Assembly: GCA_023444705.1 (NCBI GenBank)
Contig: JAEXMB010000025.1
Location: 1-24,176, forward strand
DNA: 24,176 nucleotides
Origin: Pseudomonadota bacterium
GTDB lineage: Bacteria; Pseudomonadota; Alphaproteobacteria; Micavibrionales; UBA2020
Direction of reading: 5' to 3'
The translations under genes and the position numbers were made by a program. Shown here one piece after another: positions 6,217 to 17,929 of this stretch; within the stretch, counting starts at the first letter, position 1, and every line of letters starts with the position of its first letter. The notes beneath the pieces were generated by a model. The model saw nothing but the letters and a program-made list of their open reading frames with translations. It was not told where the DNA came from and did not search any database.

Positions 6217-7914
6217 ATGTTGACCCTGACGCTTAAAACGAAGTTCACGCTGATGAGCTGCGTAACCATTCTTGTTATTTCATTCGCGGGCTACCGCAGC
6301 TATCACGCCCTGTCGGCGATGGAACAGCAAAAAGAAACCTATGTGCGCTCGAGCGAGCTGCTGACCAACCACATGGATGGCGACATGATGCATGACGCCA
6401 TGCGCGGCGACGTCTATCGCTCCTTCTTCGCACTGTCCAACGGCAGCATGGATGACATCGATAACGCCGCCAAGCAACTGGCAGAACATAGCGACCGCTT
6501 CGCGCAGGATATCGAGCGCAACCTGGCCAACCCCACCATCGATGCAGCACTGGTCAGCGACCTCAAGGATACGCAACGTGAACTGGCTGATTACCGCACC
6601 GCCGCGCAAGGGCTGATTTCCGGCGTGCGCCAGGATCTGATCGACCAGAGCGAAAAGACCGAAAAGCGGCTGCCTGAATTCGAACAGGCCTTTGACAAGC
6701 TTGAAAGCCAGCAGGACAAGCTGCGCGACAGCATTGAAGAGCATATGAAAGAAGTCTCCCTGGCGGCGGCCGACCTTGCTGACAAAGAGCGCCTTGTATC
6801 GGTTATCTGCTCGCTGCTGGCGGTGATGCTGTCGCTGGCGCTGCCCATCGTCAACCGTCTGTGGCTGTTCGCGCCGCAAAAGACGCTGACCGACGCAATG
6901 GAAAAGCTGGCGCATGGCGACATTGACAGCGAAATCCCCTATGGCCAGCGCCGCGACGAGATTGGCGTCATGGCGCGCACGCTGGCGGTATTTCGCAACA
7001 ATGCGATCGAAAAGCACCGCCTTGAAAAAGAACAGGAAGAAAACAAGCACCGTGCCGAGCGTTCGCGGCGCGAGGCCATGCTGGGCCTTGCCGACGATTT
7101 CGAGGGCAGCGTGCAGGGGGTGGTCGATACCGTCGCCAGCGCCGCCACGGAAATGGACGCGACATCACGTGCCTTGCGCGACCGCACCAGCGCCAGCATT
7201 GAAAAGCTGGGCGAACTGGTGATGGGCATCAGCGGCGCCAGCCAGAATGTGCAAACCGTGGCGGGCGCGGCAACGCAGCTGTCGGCATCCATCCGCGAGA
7301 TCGCCGATCAGGTGGCGCGGGCCAGCGGCATCACCGGCGAGGCGGTCGAGGTATCGCAACAGGCCACGCAATCGGCCACGGCGCTCAGCCAGGCGGCAGG
7401 TCATATCGGCAGCGTGGTCGGACTGATCAACGAGATCACCGGAAAAATCAACCTTCTGGCGCTTAACGCCACCATCGAGGCCGCGCGCGCGGGCGAGGCC
7501 GGCAAGGGCTTTGCCGTCGTGGCCAGCGAGGTCAAGACGCTGGCGGGCCAGACCACGCAGGCGACCGAGCAGATACAGGAGCAGATCACCCTGATCCAGA
7601 GCGCCACCAGCGACACCGTCGGCGTCATCGGCGAGATCACCAAAAAGATCGACGAAATCAGCCGGATTTCTTCTTCCATCGCCGCGGCAGTCGAACAGCA
7701 GGGCATGGCGACGCAGGAAATTGCGCGCAACGTCAACGAAGCGGCGGAGATCACGCAGGTGATTTCCGGCAACGCCGACGAGGTCAAGGGCACATCGCTA
7801 CTGACGGGTTCGGCTGTTGACCAGATGATCGCCGCCGTGAGCGAGCTGTCGCAGCAGTCGGAAACGTTGCGCATGAAGGTCAGTGTCTTCCTGCAAAACG
7901 TCAAGGCGGCCTAG
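6217..7914 (+). CDS. Methyl-accepting chemotaxis protein (transmembrane chemoreceptor)
   Basis: A 565-residue receptor that senses a ligand or stimulus and controls CheA/CheW at the cell pole. TM1 is at about residues 10-26. The periplasmic helical sensor (about 27-190) contains MMHDAMRGDVYRSFF, a motif common in alphaproteobacterial four-helix-bundle sensors. TM2 is at about 193-214, and HAMP at about 215-270 has DAMEKLAHGDIDSEIP and the DEIGVMARTLAVFR helix. The signalling hairpin tip is near 411-436 (INLLALNATIEAARAGEAGKGFAVVA). No C-terminal CheR/CheB-docking pentapeptide is present. The start at 6217 has AAGGA at 6203-6207; a GTG at 6199 would give six extra residues without a good site. 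No che genes are nearby, so this is an orphan receptor. The ligand is unknown. Confidence 0.95.
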   Translation: MLTLTLKTKFTLMSCVTILVISFAGYRSYHALSAMEQQKETYVRSSELLTNHMDGDMMHDAMRGDVYRSFFALSNGSMDDIDNAAKQLAEHSDRFAQDIERNLANPTIDAALVSDLKDTQRELADYRTAAQGLISGVRQDLIDQSEKTEKRLPEFEQAFDKLESQQDKLRDSIEEHMKEVSLAAADLADKERLVSVICSLLAVMLSLALPIVNRLWLFAPQKTLTDAMEKLAHGDIDSEIPYGQRRDEIGVMARTLAVFRNNAIEKHRLEKEQEENKHRAERSRREAMLGLADDFEGSVQGVVDTVASAATEMDATSRALRDRTSASIEKLGELVMGISGASQNVQTVAGAATQLSASIREIADQVARASGITGEAVEVSQQATQSATALSQAAGHIGSVVGLINEITGKINLLALNATIEAARAGEAGKGFAVVASEVKTLAGQTTQATEQIQEQITLIQSATSDTVGVIGEITKKIDEISRISSSIAAAVEQQGMATQEIARNVNEAAEITQVISGNADEVKGTSLLTGSAVDQMIAAVSELSQQSETLRMKVSVFLQNVKAA

Positions 7915-7924
7915 GCGGTATCCG

Positions 7925-8305
7925 ATGTTTACGGCTGACGCATTCTTTGCCGCCAAGGCGCGCAAGCAACGTGGCAAGAAAGAAAGCCTGCATCACCACA
8001 ACGTCTATGTAGTGGAACTTGATCCGCGCGTTTTAAAGGACCGCGCCTTTCGCGCCGCCAATCCGTTGCACGACCCGGCCAAGCCATGTTTTTACGTGGG
8101 TGCGACGGGATTGTCGCCTTACGAGCGTTTTCTCAACCACAAGGACGGCCACAAGGCCAACCGCTATGTGCGTAAATACGGCCTGCACCTGCGCCCTGAC
8201 CTGTTCGAGGTCTTCAACCCCCTGCCTTACGAGGCGGCGATAGAGCTGGAACAGGAACTGGCCGAAGAACTGCGCGGCAAGGGCCACGCCGTCTGGCAGG
8301 CGTAA
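7925..8305 (+). CDS. Small GIY-YIG-like nuclease-fold protein
   Basis: The 126-residue protein has VYVVEL (27-32) and, after a loop, FYVGATG (56-62). These are spaced like the two strands of the GIY-YIG motif, although the first strand reads VYV instead of GIY. ERFLNHKDGHKANRYVRKYG follows, with an Arg (68) and His (72) in the place of the conserved R..H of this fold. The helix YEAAIELEQELAEEL has a Glu near 107 that could be the catalytic acid. It begins 10 nt after the chemoreceptor stop, so it is probably co-transcribed, although a functional link is not obvious. DNA cleavage is not demonstrated. An inactive or nucleic-acid-binding relative is equally possible. The N-terminus is Lys/His-rich (KARKQRGKKESLHHH). 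Confidence 0.6.
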   Translation: MFTADAFFAAKARKQRGKKESLHHHNVYVVELDPRVLKDRAFRAANPLHDPAKPCFYVGATGLSPYERFLNHKDGHKANRYVRKYGLHLRPDLFEVFNPLPYEAAIELEQELAEELRGKGHAVWQA

Positions 8306-8306
8306 A

Positions 8307-9686
8307 TTATACAGCTTTGCCGAACAGGTCGTATTCGTCTGATTTTTCGATCTTCACGTTGACGATATCGCCTTGTTTGAGGTTCTTGCCTTTGACGTAG
8401 ACAAGGCCGTCGATTTCCGGCGCATCACCTTGCGAGCGGCCGATGAAGCCGCCGTTGTCGTCCATGCCATCAATGATGATCGGCAATTCGCGCCCCACCT
8501 TGGCGGCCAGACGCTTGGCGCTGATCGCCTGCTGGTGCGCCATGAAGCGGTGCCAGCGTTCTTCCTTGACTTCCTCGGGCACGGCGCCTGCGATCTCGTT
8601 GGCGGGCGCGCCGGTCACGGGTTCGTATTTAAAGCAGCCTGCCCGGTCGATTTCAACTGCGCTCATCCAGTCGAGCAGCATCTGGAAGTCTTCTTCCGTC
8701 TCGCCGGGGAAGCCGACGATGAAGGTGGAGCGGATGGTCAGGTCCGGGCATTCGCGGCGCCACATCTGCAGGCGGTCGATGGTTTTTTCCTGATGCGCGG
8801 GGCGCTTCATGTTCTTCAGCACGGCGGGGCTTGCGTGCTGAAACGGAATGTCGATATAGGGCAGGATGTTGTTGTTCTTGTCCGCCATCAGCGCGATCAC
8901 TTCATCGACATGCGGATAGGGATAGACGTAGTGCAGGCGCGTCCATGCATCCATCTGGCCCATTTCGCGGCAGAGGTCGATGAACTTGGTGCGCACGGCG
9001 CGGTTTTTATAGGGGTAAACCTGATATTTGCTGTCGATGCCATAGGCCGAGGTGTCTTGCGAGATCACCAGCAGTTCCTTGACGCCCGCCTTGATGAGGC
9101 GCTCGGCCTCGGCCAGCACCTGAATGACGGGGCGGCTGACCAGATCGCCGCGCAGCTTGGGGATGATGCAGAAGGTGCAACGGTTGTTGCAACCCTCGGA
9201 AATCTTCAGATACGCATAGTGGCGCGGGGTGAGCTTGATGCCGATGTCGTTACTTTCCTCAAGCGCCTTTTGATGCGGCGGGATCAGGTCGACGAAGGGA
9301 TCATGCACGGGCGGTGCGGCCTGATGCACGGCGTTGACTACGGCTTCGTATTGCTGCGGTCCGGTGACGGCCAGCACTTTGGGATATTTCTTGGTGATCT
9401 GCTCGGGCTCTGCCCCCATGCAGCCGGTGACGATGACCTTGCCGTTGGCGTCAAGCGCCTCGCCGATGGCCTCGAGCGACTCTTCCTTGGCGCTGTCCAA
9501 AAATCCGCAGGTATTGACGATCACCACGTTGGCGTCTTCGTAAGACGGGGTGAGGTCATAGCCTTCCGATCGCAACTGCGTGAGAATGCGCTCCGTATCC
9601 ACCAGTGCCTTGGGGCAGCCGAGGCTGACCACGCCGACGCGCGGCGCGTCTTCGTTCTTGGTGTTGGTTTTCTTGGTGGTGGTCAT
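8307..9686 (-). CDS. rimO: Ribosomal protein S12 (aspartate) methylthiotransferase RimO
   Basis: RimO is a radical SAM enzyme that adds a methylthio group to the conserved aspartate of ribosomal protein S12. The 459-residue protein has the MTTase N-domain with cluster cysteines C24 (SLGCPKALVD), C60 (NTCGF) and C89 (TGCM). The radical SAM CxxxCxxC motif (GCNNRCTFCIIP, C166/C170/C173) follows, and the C-terminus is a TRAM domain (about 395-459). SLGCPK.LVD and the lack of MiaB-specific features favour RimO over MiaB. The start at 9686 is preferred over the upstream ATG at 9725, because a promoter-like -10 lies at 9727-9732, immediately before that ATG. Its stop is only 1 nt from the stop of the convergent GIY-YIG-like gene, with no terminator between. 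Confidence 0.95.
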   Translation of the reverse strand: MTTTKKTNTKNEDAPRVGVVSLGCPKALVDTERILTQLRSEGYDLTPSYEDANVVIVNTCGFLDSAKEESLEAIGEALDANGKVIVTGCMGAEPEQITKKYPKVLAVTGPQQYEAVVNAVHQAAPPVHDPFVDLIPPHQKALEESNDIGIKLTPRHYAYLKISEGCNNRCTFCIIPKLRGDLVSRPVIQVLAEAERLIKAGVKELLVISQDTSAYGIDSKYQVYPYKNRAVRTKFIDLCREMGQMDAWTRLHYVYPYPHVDEVIALMADKNNNILPYIDIPFQHASPAVLKNMKRPAHQEKTIDRLQMWRRECPDLTIRSTFIVGFPGETEEDFQMLLDWMSAVEIDRAGCFKYEPVTGAPANEIAGAVPEEVKEERWHRFMAHQQAISAKRLAAKVGRELPIIIDGMDDNGGFIGRSQGDAPEIDGLVYVKGKNLKQGDIVNVKIEKSDEYDLFGKAV

Positions 9687-9726
9687 GTCGCGTGATCGTC
9701 CGGGGCCGTTAATAAATGAAGGCATG

Positions 9727-9754
9727 CTTATATCAGGCTTTGCATAAGATACAA
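9727..9754 (-). promoter_or_regulatory. Candidate promoter for rimO
   Basis: On the minus strand TTGTAT (plus 9749-9754), a 16-nt spacer and TATAAG (plus 9727-9732) form a housekeeping-like promoter in the gap between the M3 peptidase stop and rimO. It predicts a start near 9720 and a leader of about 34 nt. Confidence 0.45.
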
Positions 9755-9789
9755 AGCGCTTTTGGCGGATATGCCGTTATTTCAGCCGT

Positions 9790-11856
9790 TTAGGGCTTGC
9801 GCGGGCCGGTACCGGTTTTGGGGGCTGCTGCTTTGGCAGGGGCGATTCCCAGCTCGTGCAGCATGGCATCGGGCGTGGCGTCTGACCCGCGGAACTGGCG
9901 GTAGAGATCGGCCGGAACCCCGCCCGAGCCACGGCGGTAGAAGCTGAGGATCTTGTCCGACCAGTCCTTGTTATACGCATCGCCGTCAAACGGCACGAAG
10001 CCGTGCGCCGCATGCACATGCGCCAGCAGATAGTTGACGTAGCCCGCCGCATAGCCCGAGTGCGCGTCGCTGAACAGGTGGCTGAAACGCGCCAGCGGAT
10101 AGGGGCGGATATGCGCCGCATAGGGGCTGTCGATTTCGACCTGCTTTTCGATCTGCTCACCGCTTTGGCCCTTGGCGGGATCAACTGCGTGGAAGGCAAG
10201 GTCGCGGCGGCTGTTTTGCACAAGTTTGAGTATCTCGCGCGTTTCAAAAAAGGATTGCGAGGCCAGCAGCGCGTCGATCACGCTGTCGGGCGCAGGCGCG
10301 CCGGTTTTGTAGTGACGCGCATAGTCTTTGAGGTTGTCTTTGAGCAAACCGCGGCGCTCGTTGATCATCGAGTGGATTTCAACGAAATCCGCAGGTCCTG
10401 CCGTGCCTTGTAGCGAGACGTGTTTAACATCCATGCCAAGCAAGCCCTGCAGGCAATGGCCCATTTCATGATAGAGCGTGATGTATTGCGACAGGCCGAT
10501 CAGCGCCTTTTCACCCGCAGGGGGCTTGGCGATGTTCATGTTGCAGATGACGCTGACGGGGCGGCCATCTTCCTGCGCCTGGATGTTGTTCATCCAGGCC
10601 CCGCCCGATTTCGTGCCCGGGCGCGCATACATGTCGACATGCAGATAGCCGACAATGTCCTTGCTGGCCAGATCGGTCACGGCATAGACGCGGATGTCGG
10701 GGTGGATGGTGGACTGATTGTGGACCTCGGCAAAGCCGACGTTGAACAGCGCGCCCGCCTGCTTGAACATGCCCGCGACGACGTTGTCGATTTCAAGGTA
10801 TTGGGTAAAAGCATTGGCGTCGAAGTGATAAAGATCGGCGCGCTGGCGCGTCACCCAATACGACACGTCCCACGGCTCGAGCTTGGCGGGGCCGCCGTTG
10901 GCGGCGGCGAAGGTTTCAAGCGCCTTCATGTCGGCTTCGAATTTCGGCAGTGCCTTGGCGGTGACGTCGTCGAGCAAATCTTCCACGCGCGCAAGGTCGG
11001 TCACCATCGCGCGGCTGCGTGAAAAGGCCGTGTAATTCGCATAGCCCAGCAGCTTGGCATAGGCATCGCGGTTCTTTTGCATGTCGAGGATGATGGGGCG
11101 GTTGTCGTGCGGTGCCACCGTGCCCATGCGGTTGAGCGCCTCGAAGATCTTGCGGCGGAAACTGCTGCTCTCTGCCTTTTCCAGCCATTCGTCGACCAGC
11201 AGGCGTTCGGGGATGAACAGCCAGCCATCGGCGTGGCCGTTCTTTTGCGCGTTGTCGCGCAGGGCGTCGATCTCGCTGTCGCTCAAACCCGCCAGTTCCG
11301 CCTTGTCGGTGATCAGCACGGCGTTTTGCAACGGTGCCGCCTGCAAATTGGCGTTGAACTTGTTGGCAAGGCTGATGAGGTTTTCATCGAGCGTGCGGAT
11401 CAGCGCCTGATCGCTGTCCGAGGTCAAAAGCCCGCCCTGTGCCTCAAACGCATGGTGCAGGTGCGTGAGGATGGCGGTGTCGTCCTCGTCAAGGTTAAGC
11501 GACGCGCGGTTGTCGTAGACAGCGCGAAAACGCGCGCCAAGCGTTGCGTCCTGAAACACCGCTTTGCTGACGGTGGCGTAGGCGAGGGATGCTTTCTCCT
11601 CGATGTCGGCCAGCTCGGTCGAATAGGTGTTGAGCGTCAGGTTGCCAAGGATGGCAAAGATATAACGCGCGCGGCCAAACAGGTTATCAAGCGGCACGAC
11701 CGTATTGGCAAAGCTTGCGGGGGCGGGGTCGGCCTTAATGCGCTCAAGCTCGGCCTTCACGTCGGCCAGCACGCTGTCGAGCGCGGGCAGGAAATGTTCG
11801 GGCTTGATGGCGGCAAAATCAGGGGTGCGGGTGGGGGAGAGCAGCGGGTTGGTCAT
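9790..11856 (-). CDS. M3-family zinc metallopeptidase (oligopeptidase A / Dcp type)
   Basis: A 688-residue cytoplasmic peptidase (no signal peptide), matching the ~680 residues of PrlC and Dcp, which degrade short peptides. The zinc motif is HEMGH at residues 463-467. The third ligand is Glu near 493 within DFVEIHSMINE, the usual distance in family M3. Other family blocks seen are GYLHVDMYARPGTKSGGAWM upstream of the active site, and RPYPLARFSHLFSDAHSGYAAGYVNYLLA near the C-terminus. This last block supplies the His/Tyr residues typical of Dcp/OpdA substrate binding. The gene has AAGGA 11 nt before the ATG. It is followed by rimO on the same strand after about 100 nt, with a separate promoter there. 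Whether it is a dipeptidyl carboxypeptidase or an endo-oligopeptidase cannot be decided by eye. Confidence 0.93.
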   Translation of the reverse strand: MTNPLLSPTRTPDFAAIKPEHFLPALDSVLADVKAELERIKADPAPASFANTVVPLDNLFGRARYIFAILGNLTLNTYSTELADIEEKASLAYATVSKAVFQDATLGARFRAVYDNRASLNLDEDDTAILTHLHHAFEAQGGLLTSDSDQALIRTLDENLISLANKFNANLQAAPLQNAVLITDKAELAGLSDSEIDALRDNAQKNGHADGWLFIPERLLVDEWLEKAESSSFRRKIFEALNRMGTVAPHDNRPIILDMQKNRDAYAKLLGYANYTAFSRSRAMVTDLARVEDLLDDVTAKALPKFEADMKALETFAAANGGPAKLEPWDVSYWVTRQRADLYHFDANAFTQYLEIDNVVAGMFKQAGALFNVGFAEVHNQSTIHPDIRVYAVTDLASKDIVGYLHVDMYARPGTKSGGAWMNNIQAQEDGRPVSVICNMNIAKPPAGEKALIGLSQYITLYHEMGHCLQGLLGMDVKHVSLQGTAGPADFVEIHSMINERRGLLKDNLKDYARHYKTGAPAPDSVIDALLASQSFFETREILKLVQNSRRDLAFHAVDPAKGQSGEQIEKQVEIDSPYAAHIRPYPLARFSHLFSDAHSGYAAGYVNYLLAHVHAAHGFVPFDGDAYNKDWSDKILSFYRRGSGGVPADLYRQFRGSDATPDAMLHELGIAPAKAAAPKTGTGPRKP

Positions 11857-11903
11857 CGCGTGTGTCGTCCTTCTTTGCCGGTGGTGAAATCTTGCTACCT
11901 TTA

Positions 11904-11953
11904 CTTTATAGATAAAGTGTTGCGCAAAGATGACCAGAAATCAACATATATGT
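11904..11953. promoter_or_regulatory. Divergent control region with two palindromes
   Basis: The 147-nt gap between the M3 peptidase gene (minus) and the KamA-like gene (plus) is AT-rich. It holds a perfect 6-2-6 inverted repeat, CTTTAT-AG-ATAAAG (11904-11917), and a 10-bp palindrome, ACATATATGT (11944-11953). These could be operator sites shared by the divergent genes. A -10-like TAATAT lies at 11983-11988, only 15 nt before the plus-strand ATG, with no convincing -35. Confidence 0.3.
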
Positions 11954-12003
11954 AAATATAGGATATCTTGAATGGCTGTACATAATATGGTACTTCATGC
12001 GCC

Positions 12004-13047
12004 ATGACGACCACGCCCGCCCCCCTCAGCGAAGATGACGCCCTGATTGCCGTCCGCAAGAAATATGCGGTGGCGCTCTCGCCCGAAATCCGCGCACAGA
12101 TTGAGGCTGACCCCCACGGTGCGGTGGCGCGCCAATACCTGCCCGATGCGCGCGAGCTGGTCGAAAGCCCGGACGAGCTGCAAGACCCCATCGGCGACCA
12201 CAGCCACAGCCCCGTGGCGGGCATCGTGCATCGCTATGCCGACCGCGTGCTGCTCAAGCCTGTGCACGTCTGCGCCGTCTATTGCCGTTTTTGCTTTCGC
12301 CGTGAACAGGTCGGGCCGGGGCAGGAGATGCTGGACGACGAAGGCATGGCACGCGCAATCGACTACATCCGCAACGCTCCCAAGGTGTGGGAGGTCATCC
12401 TGACCGGCGGTGACCCGCTGGTGCTGTCCCCGCGTCGTCTGAAGGCTATTATCGCAGAGCTGTCCGCCATCGACCACGTCAAGGTTATCCGCATCCATAC
12501 CCGCGTGCCCATCGCCAATCCGTCGCGCGTCAGCGACGATCTGGTGGCGGCGCTTGATAGCCCAAATGCCGTCTATGCCGTGCTTCATTGCAATCACGCA
12601 AGCGAGCTGACCCCCGCCGTCGCCGCTGTGGCGCAGAAGTTTATTCGTGCGGGCATTCCGCTGCTCTCGCAGTCAACATTGCTCAAGGGCATCAATGACA
12701 GTGCCGATGCGCTTGAGGCGCTCTATCGCCGCCTGACGGAGATGAAGATCAAGCCCTATTACCTGCACCACCCCGACAAGGCGGCGGGTACGGGGCATTT
12801 CCGCCTGCCGCTCAAACGCGGGCAGGAGATTATGCAGGCGCTCTGGGCGCGCCTGTCGGGTATCGCGCGGCCAGCCTATATTCTTGATATACCGGGCGGG
12901 GCGGGCAAGGTGCTGGCGCACCCTTGCGCGATTACCCCTACGGCGCAAGACGGCGTCTATCATGTGCGCGACCCCAGGGGTGGCATGCATGCCTATCGAG
13001 ACGAGGGCATGACCGAGCCTTTACCCTTGAATGACGGGTCAAAATAG
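12004..13047 (+). CDS. KamA/EpmB-family radical SAM protein (lysine 2,3-aminomutase-like)
   Basis: The 347-residue protein has the radical SAM motif CAVYCRFCFRRE (C90, C94, C97), the family block EVILTGGDPLVLSPRRL, RIHTRVPIANPSR, and LLSQSTLLKGINDSADAL. This family moves the alpha-amino group of lysine to the beta position using PLP and a [4Fe-4S] cluster. The length matches EpmB, which makes beta-lysine for elongation factor P modification, and is shorter than clostridial KamA (about 416). However, the C-terminal blocks HPDKAAGTGHFR and YILDIPGGAGK keep the Asp residues that bind lysine in true aminomutases. Neither efp nor epmA is present, so the substrate is left open. No clear Shine-Dalgarno precedes the ATG. 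The gene ends 8 nt before metH and is probably co-transcribed with it. Confidence 0.85.
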   Translation: MTTTPAPLSEDDALIAVRKKYAVALSPEIRAQIEADPHGAVARQYLPDARELVESPDELQDPIGDHSHSPVAGIVHRYADRVLLKPVHVCAVYCRFCFRREQVGPGQEMLDDEGMARAIDYIRNAPKVWEVILTGGDPLVLSPRRLKAIIAELSAIDHVKVIRIHTRVPIANPSRVSDDLVAALDSPNAVYAVLHCNHASELTPAVAAVAQKFIRAGIPLLSQSTLLKGINDSADALEALYRRLTEMKIKPYYLHHPDKAAGTGHFRLPLKRGQEIMQALWARLSGIARPAYILDIPGGAGKVLAHPCAITPTAQDGVYHVRDPRGGMHAYRDEGMTEPLPLNDGSK

Positions 13048-13055
13048 GGCATTCC

Positions 13056-16769
<3,714 letters not shown>

Positions 16770-17333
16770 TTACTGCTTCTTGGCAATCAGCTTGAGCGTG
16801 ATGCCGATGTCTTTTGACACCCACTCCGCATTGCCGTCGGATTTCTTGCCGATGTCATAGGCCAGACGGTCGACCGTCAGCGTCGCGCTGGCGTTGATCT
16901 CGGGCGCGTCTTCGCGGTCAAGCGTAAAGGCAAAGGTCACGGGCTTGGTGATGCCGCGCAGGGTAAGGTCGCCCGTCACCTGATAGCTGCCATCGGCCAG
17001 TTTTTCAACCGCGGTGCTTTTGAACAGGCCGTTTGGCGTGTTCTTGATATCAAACCAGTCTTCGTTTGGCAGGGTGCCGTCAAACATCTTGTTGCCGGTC
17101 TTGGCGCTTTCAAGGTCGATGGTGGCGCGGATGCTGGTCGCGGCGACGTTGGCGGGGTCGAAGTCGATATCGACGACATAACGCTCGAACGTGCCGGTAA
17201 AAGGCGTGCCGGCATGCGTGCCGCTAAAGGCGATGCTGCTGCTGTCGGGCGTTGCCTTGTAGCTTGCGGCCTGCGCAGGGGCGCTGGCCAGCAGGCAGAG
17301 CGCAAGGGCAGCGGTAAAAAGTGTTTTGAACAT
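16770..17333 (-). CDS. Periplasmic YceI-family protein (first copy)
   Basis: The 187-residue protein has a cleavable signal peptide (hydrophobic core LFTAALALCLLASA, cleavage probably after AQA near residue 22). A YceI lipocalin-like barrel follows. Family features are the N-terminal DSSSIAFSGTHAG.PFTGTFERY, the central WFDIKNTPNGLFKS block and VTGDLTLRGITKPVTFAF. YceI proteins bind isoprenoid lipids such as ubiquinone in a hydrophobic pocket. The start is fixed by GAGG at 17339-17342 just upstream; readings starting further upstream run into the cytochrome gene. It is the third gene of yceI - b561 - yceI, 20 nt after the cytochrome stop. Its sequence is clearly diverged from the other copy, and it lacks the HTSVTFKVSHMGLS-type motif. 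Confidence 0.9.
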   Translation of the reverse strand: MFKTLFTAALALCLLASAPAQAASYKATPDSSSIAFSGTHAGTPFTGTFERYVVDIDFDPANVAATSIRATIDLESAKTGNKMFDGTLPNEDWFDIKNTPNGLFKSTAVEKLADGSYQVTGDLTLRGITKPVTFAFTLDREDAPEINASATLTVDRLAYDIGKKSDGNAEWVSKDIGITLKLIAKKQ

Positions 17334-17353
17334 ATCAGGCCTCGTCAGCTTGG

Positions 17354-17911
17354 TCAGGATTTGCCCCACCACATGCGGCGGAGCAGGTTTTCGCGTTCGA
17401 ACAGGTAATGTTTGATAACAGCACCCACATGCGCGGCCAAGAGGGCAAGAAACGCCCACGCACCCAGCCAGTGGATGGTCTTGGCGCTGGCATTGACGGC
17501 CTCGTTGGCGGCAAGGCCGGGGATGTGCGGCCATTCAAACAGGTTGAAGACGATGGTCGGCAGGCCATAGGGGCTTGATGACACCATCATCCAGCCGCTC
17601 AAAGGCATCAGCAGCATCAGCGCGTAAAGGCCGAAATGGCCAAGATGCGCGGCAATGACTTCCCAGCGCTTGAACAGCGCAGGCAATGCGGGCGGCTTTT
17701 GCCACAGGCGCACCGCGATGCGCAAGGCCACGGCAACCAGCAACAAAACGCCCAGCGACTTGTGCCACTGGAATAACTGGAATTTGAATTGCTGTTCAAG
17801 CTTGGCGTATTCAAGCGTCAGGCCGCTGCCAAGCATCAGGATAAAAGCAACCGCCATCACCCAGTGCAGGATGATGGCGGCGCTGTGATAGCGGGTGACA
17901 GATGTATTCAT
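17354..17911 (-). CDS. Cytochrome b561 (CybB/YceJ family)
   Basis: A 185-residue integral membrane di-heme cytochrome with four hydrophobic helices (about 12-32, 50-68, 90-110, 147-167). The candidate heme ligands H16, H50, H147 and H161 have the same spacings as those of E. coli CybB (H13, H47, H137, H151): 34 residues in the first pair and 14 in the second. Such proteins pass electrons from quinol, and CybB oxidises superoxide. The ATG at 17911 is chosen because AGGTGA (plus 17917-17922) lies 5 nt upstream. A GTG nine bases earlier overlaps that site. It sits between two yceI genes (18-nt and 20-nt gaps), the familiar YceI/YceJ partnership. Confidence 0.93.
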   Translation of the reverse strand: MNTSVTRYHSAAIILHWVMAVAFILMLGSGLTLEYAKLEQQFKFQLFQWHKSLGVLLLVAVALRIAVRLWQKPPALPALFKRWEVIAAHLGHFGLYALMLLMPLSGWMMVSSSPYGLPTIVFNLFEWPHIPGLAANEAVNASAKTIHWLGAWAFLALLAAHVGAVIKHYLFERENLLRRMWWGKS

Positions 17912-17929
17912 GGCAGTCACCTGTGAGGC

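Noticed and set aside
8373..9695. A 440-codon open frame on the plus strand opposite rimO
   Set aside because: Shadow of rimO, whose cysteine motifs and TRAM domain fix the coding strand.
12900..13055. Cobalamin or SAM riboswitch upstream of metH
   Set aside because: Only 8 nt separate metH from the preceding gene, and no B12-box-like sequence was seen. A leader element would have to lie before 12004, where the gap is short and AT-rich.
17334..17534. N-terminal extension of the first YceI copy
   Set aside because: It would overlap the cytochrome b561 gene, while the start at 17333 has a good ribosome binding site and is followed by a proper signal peptide.
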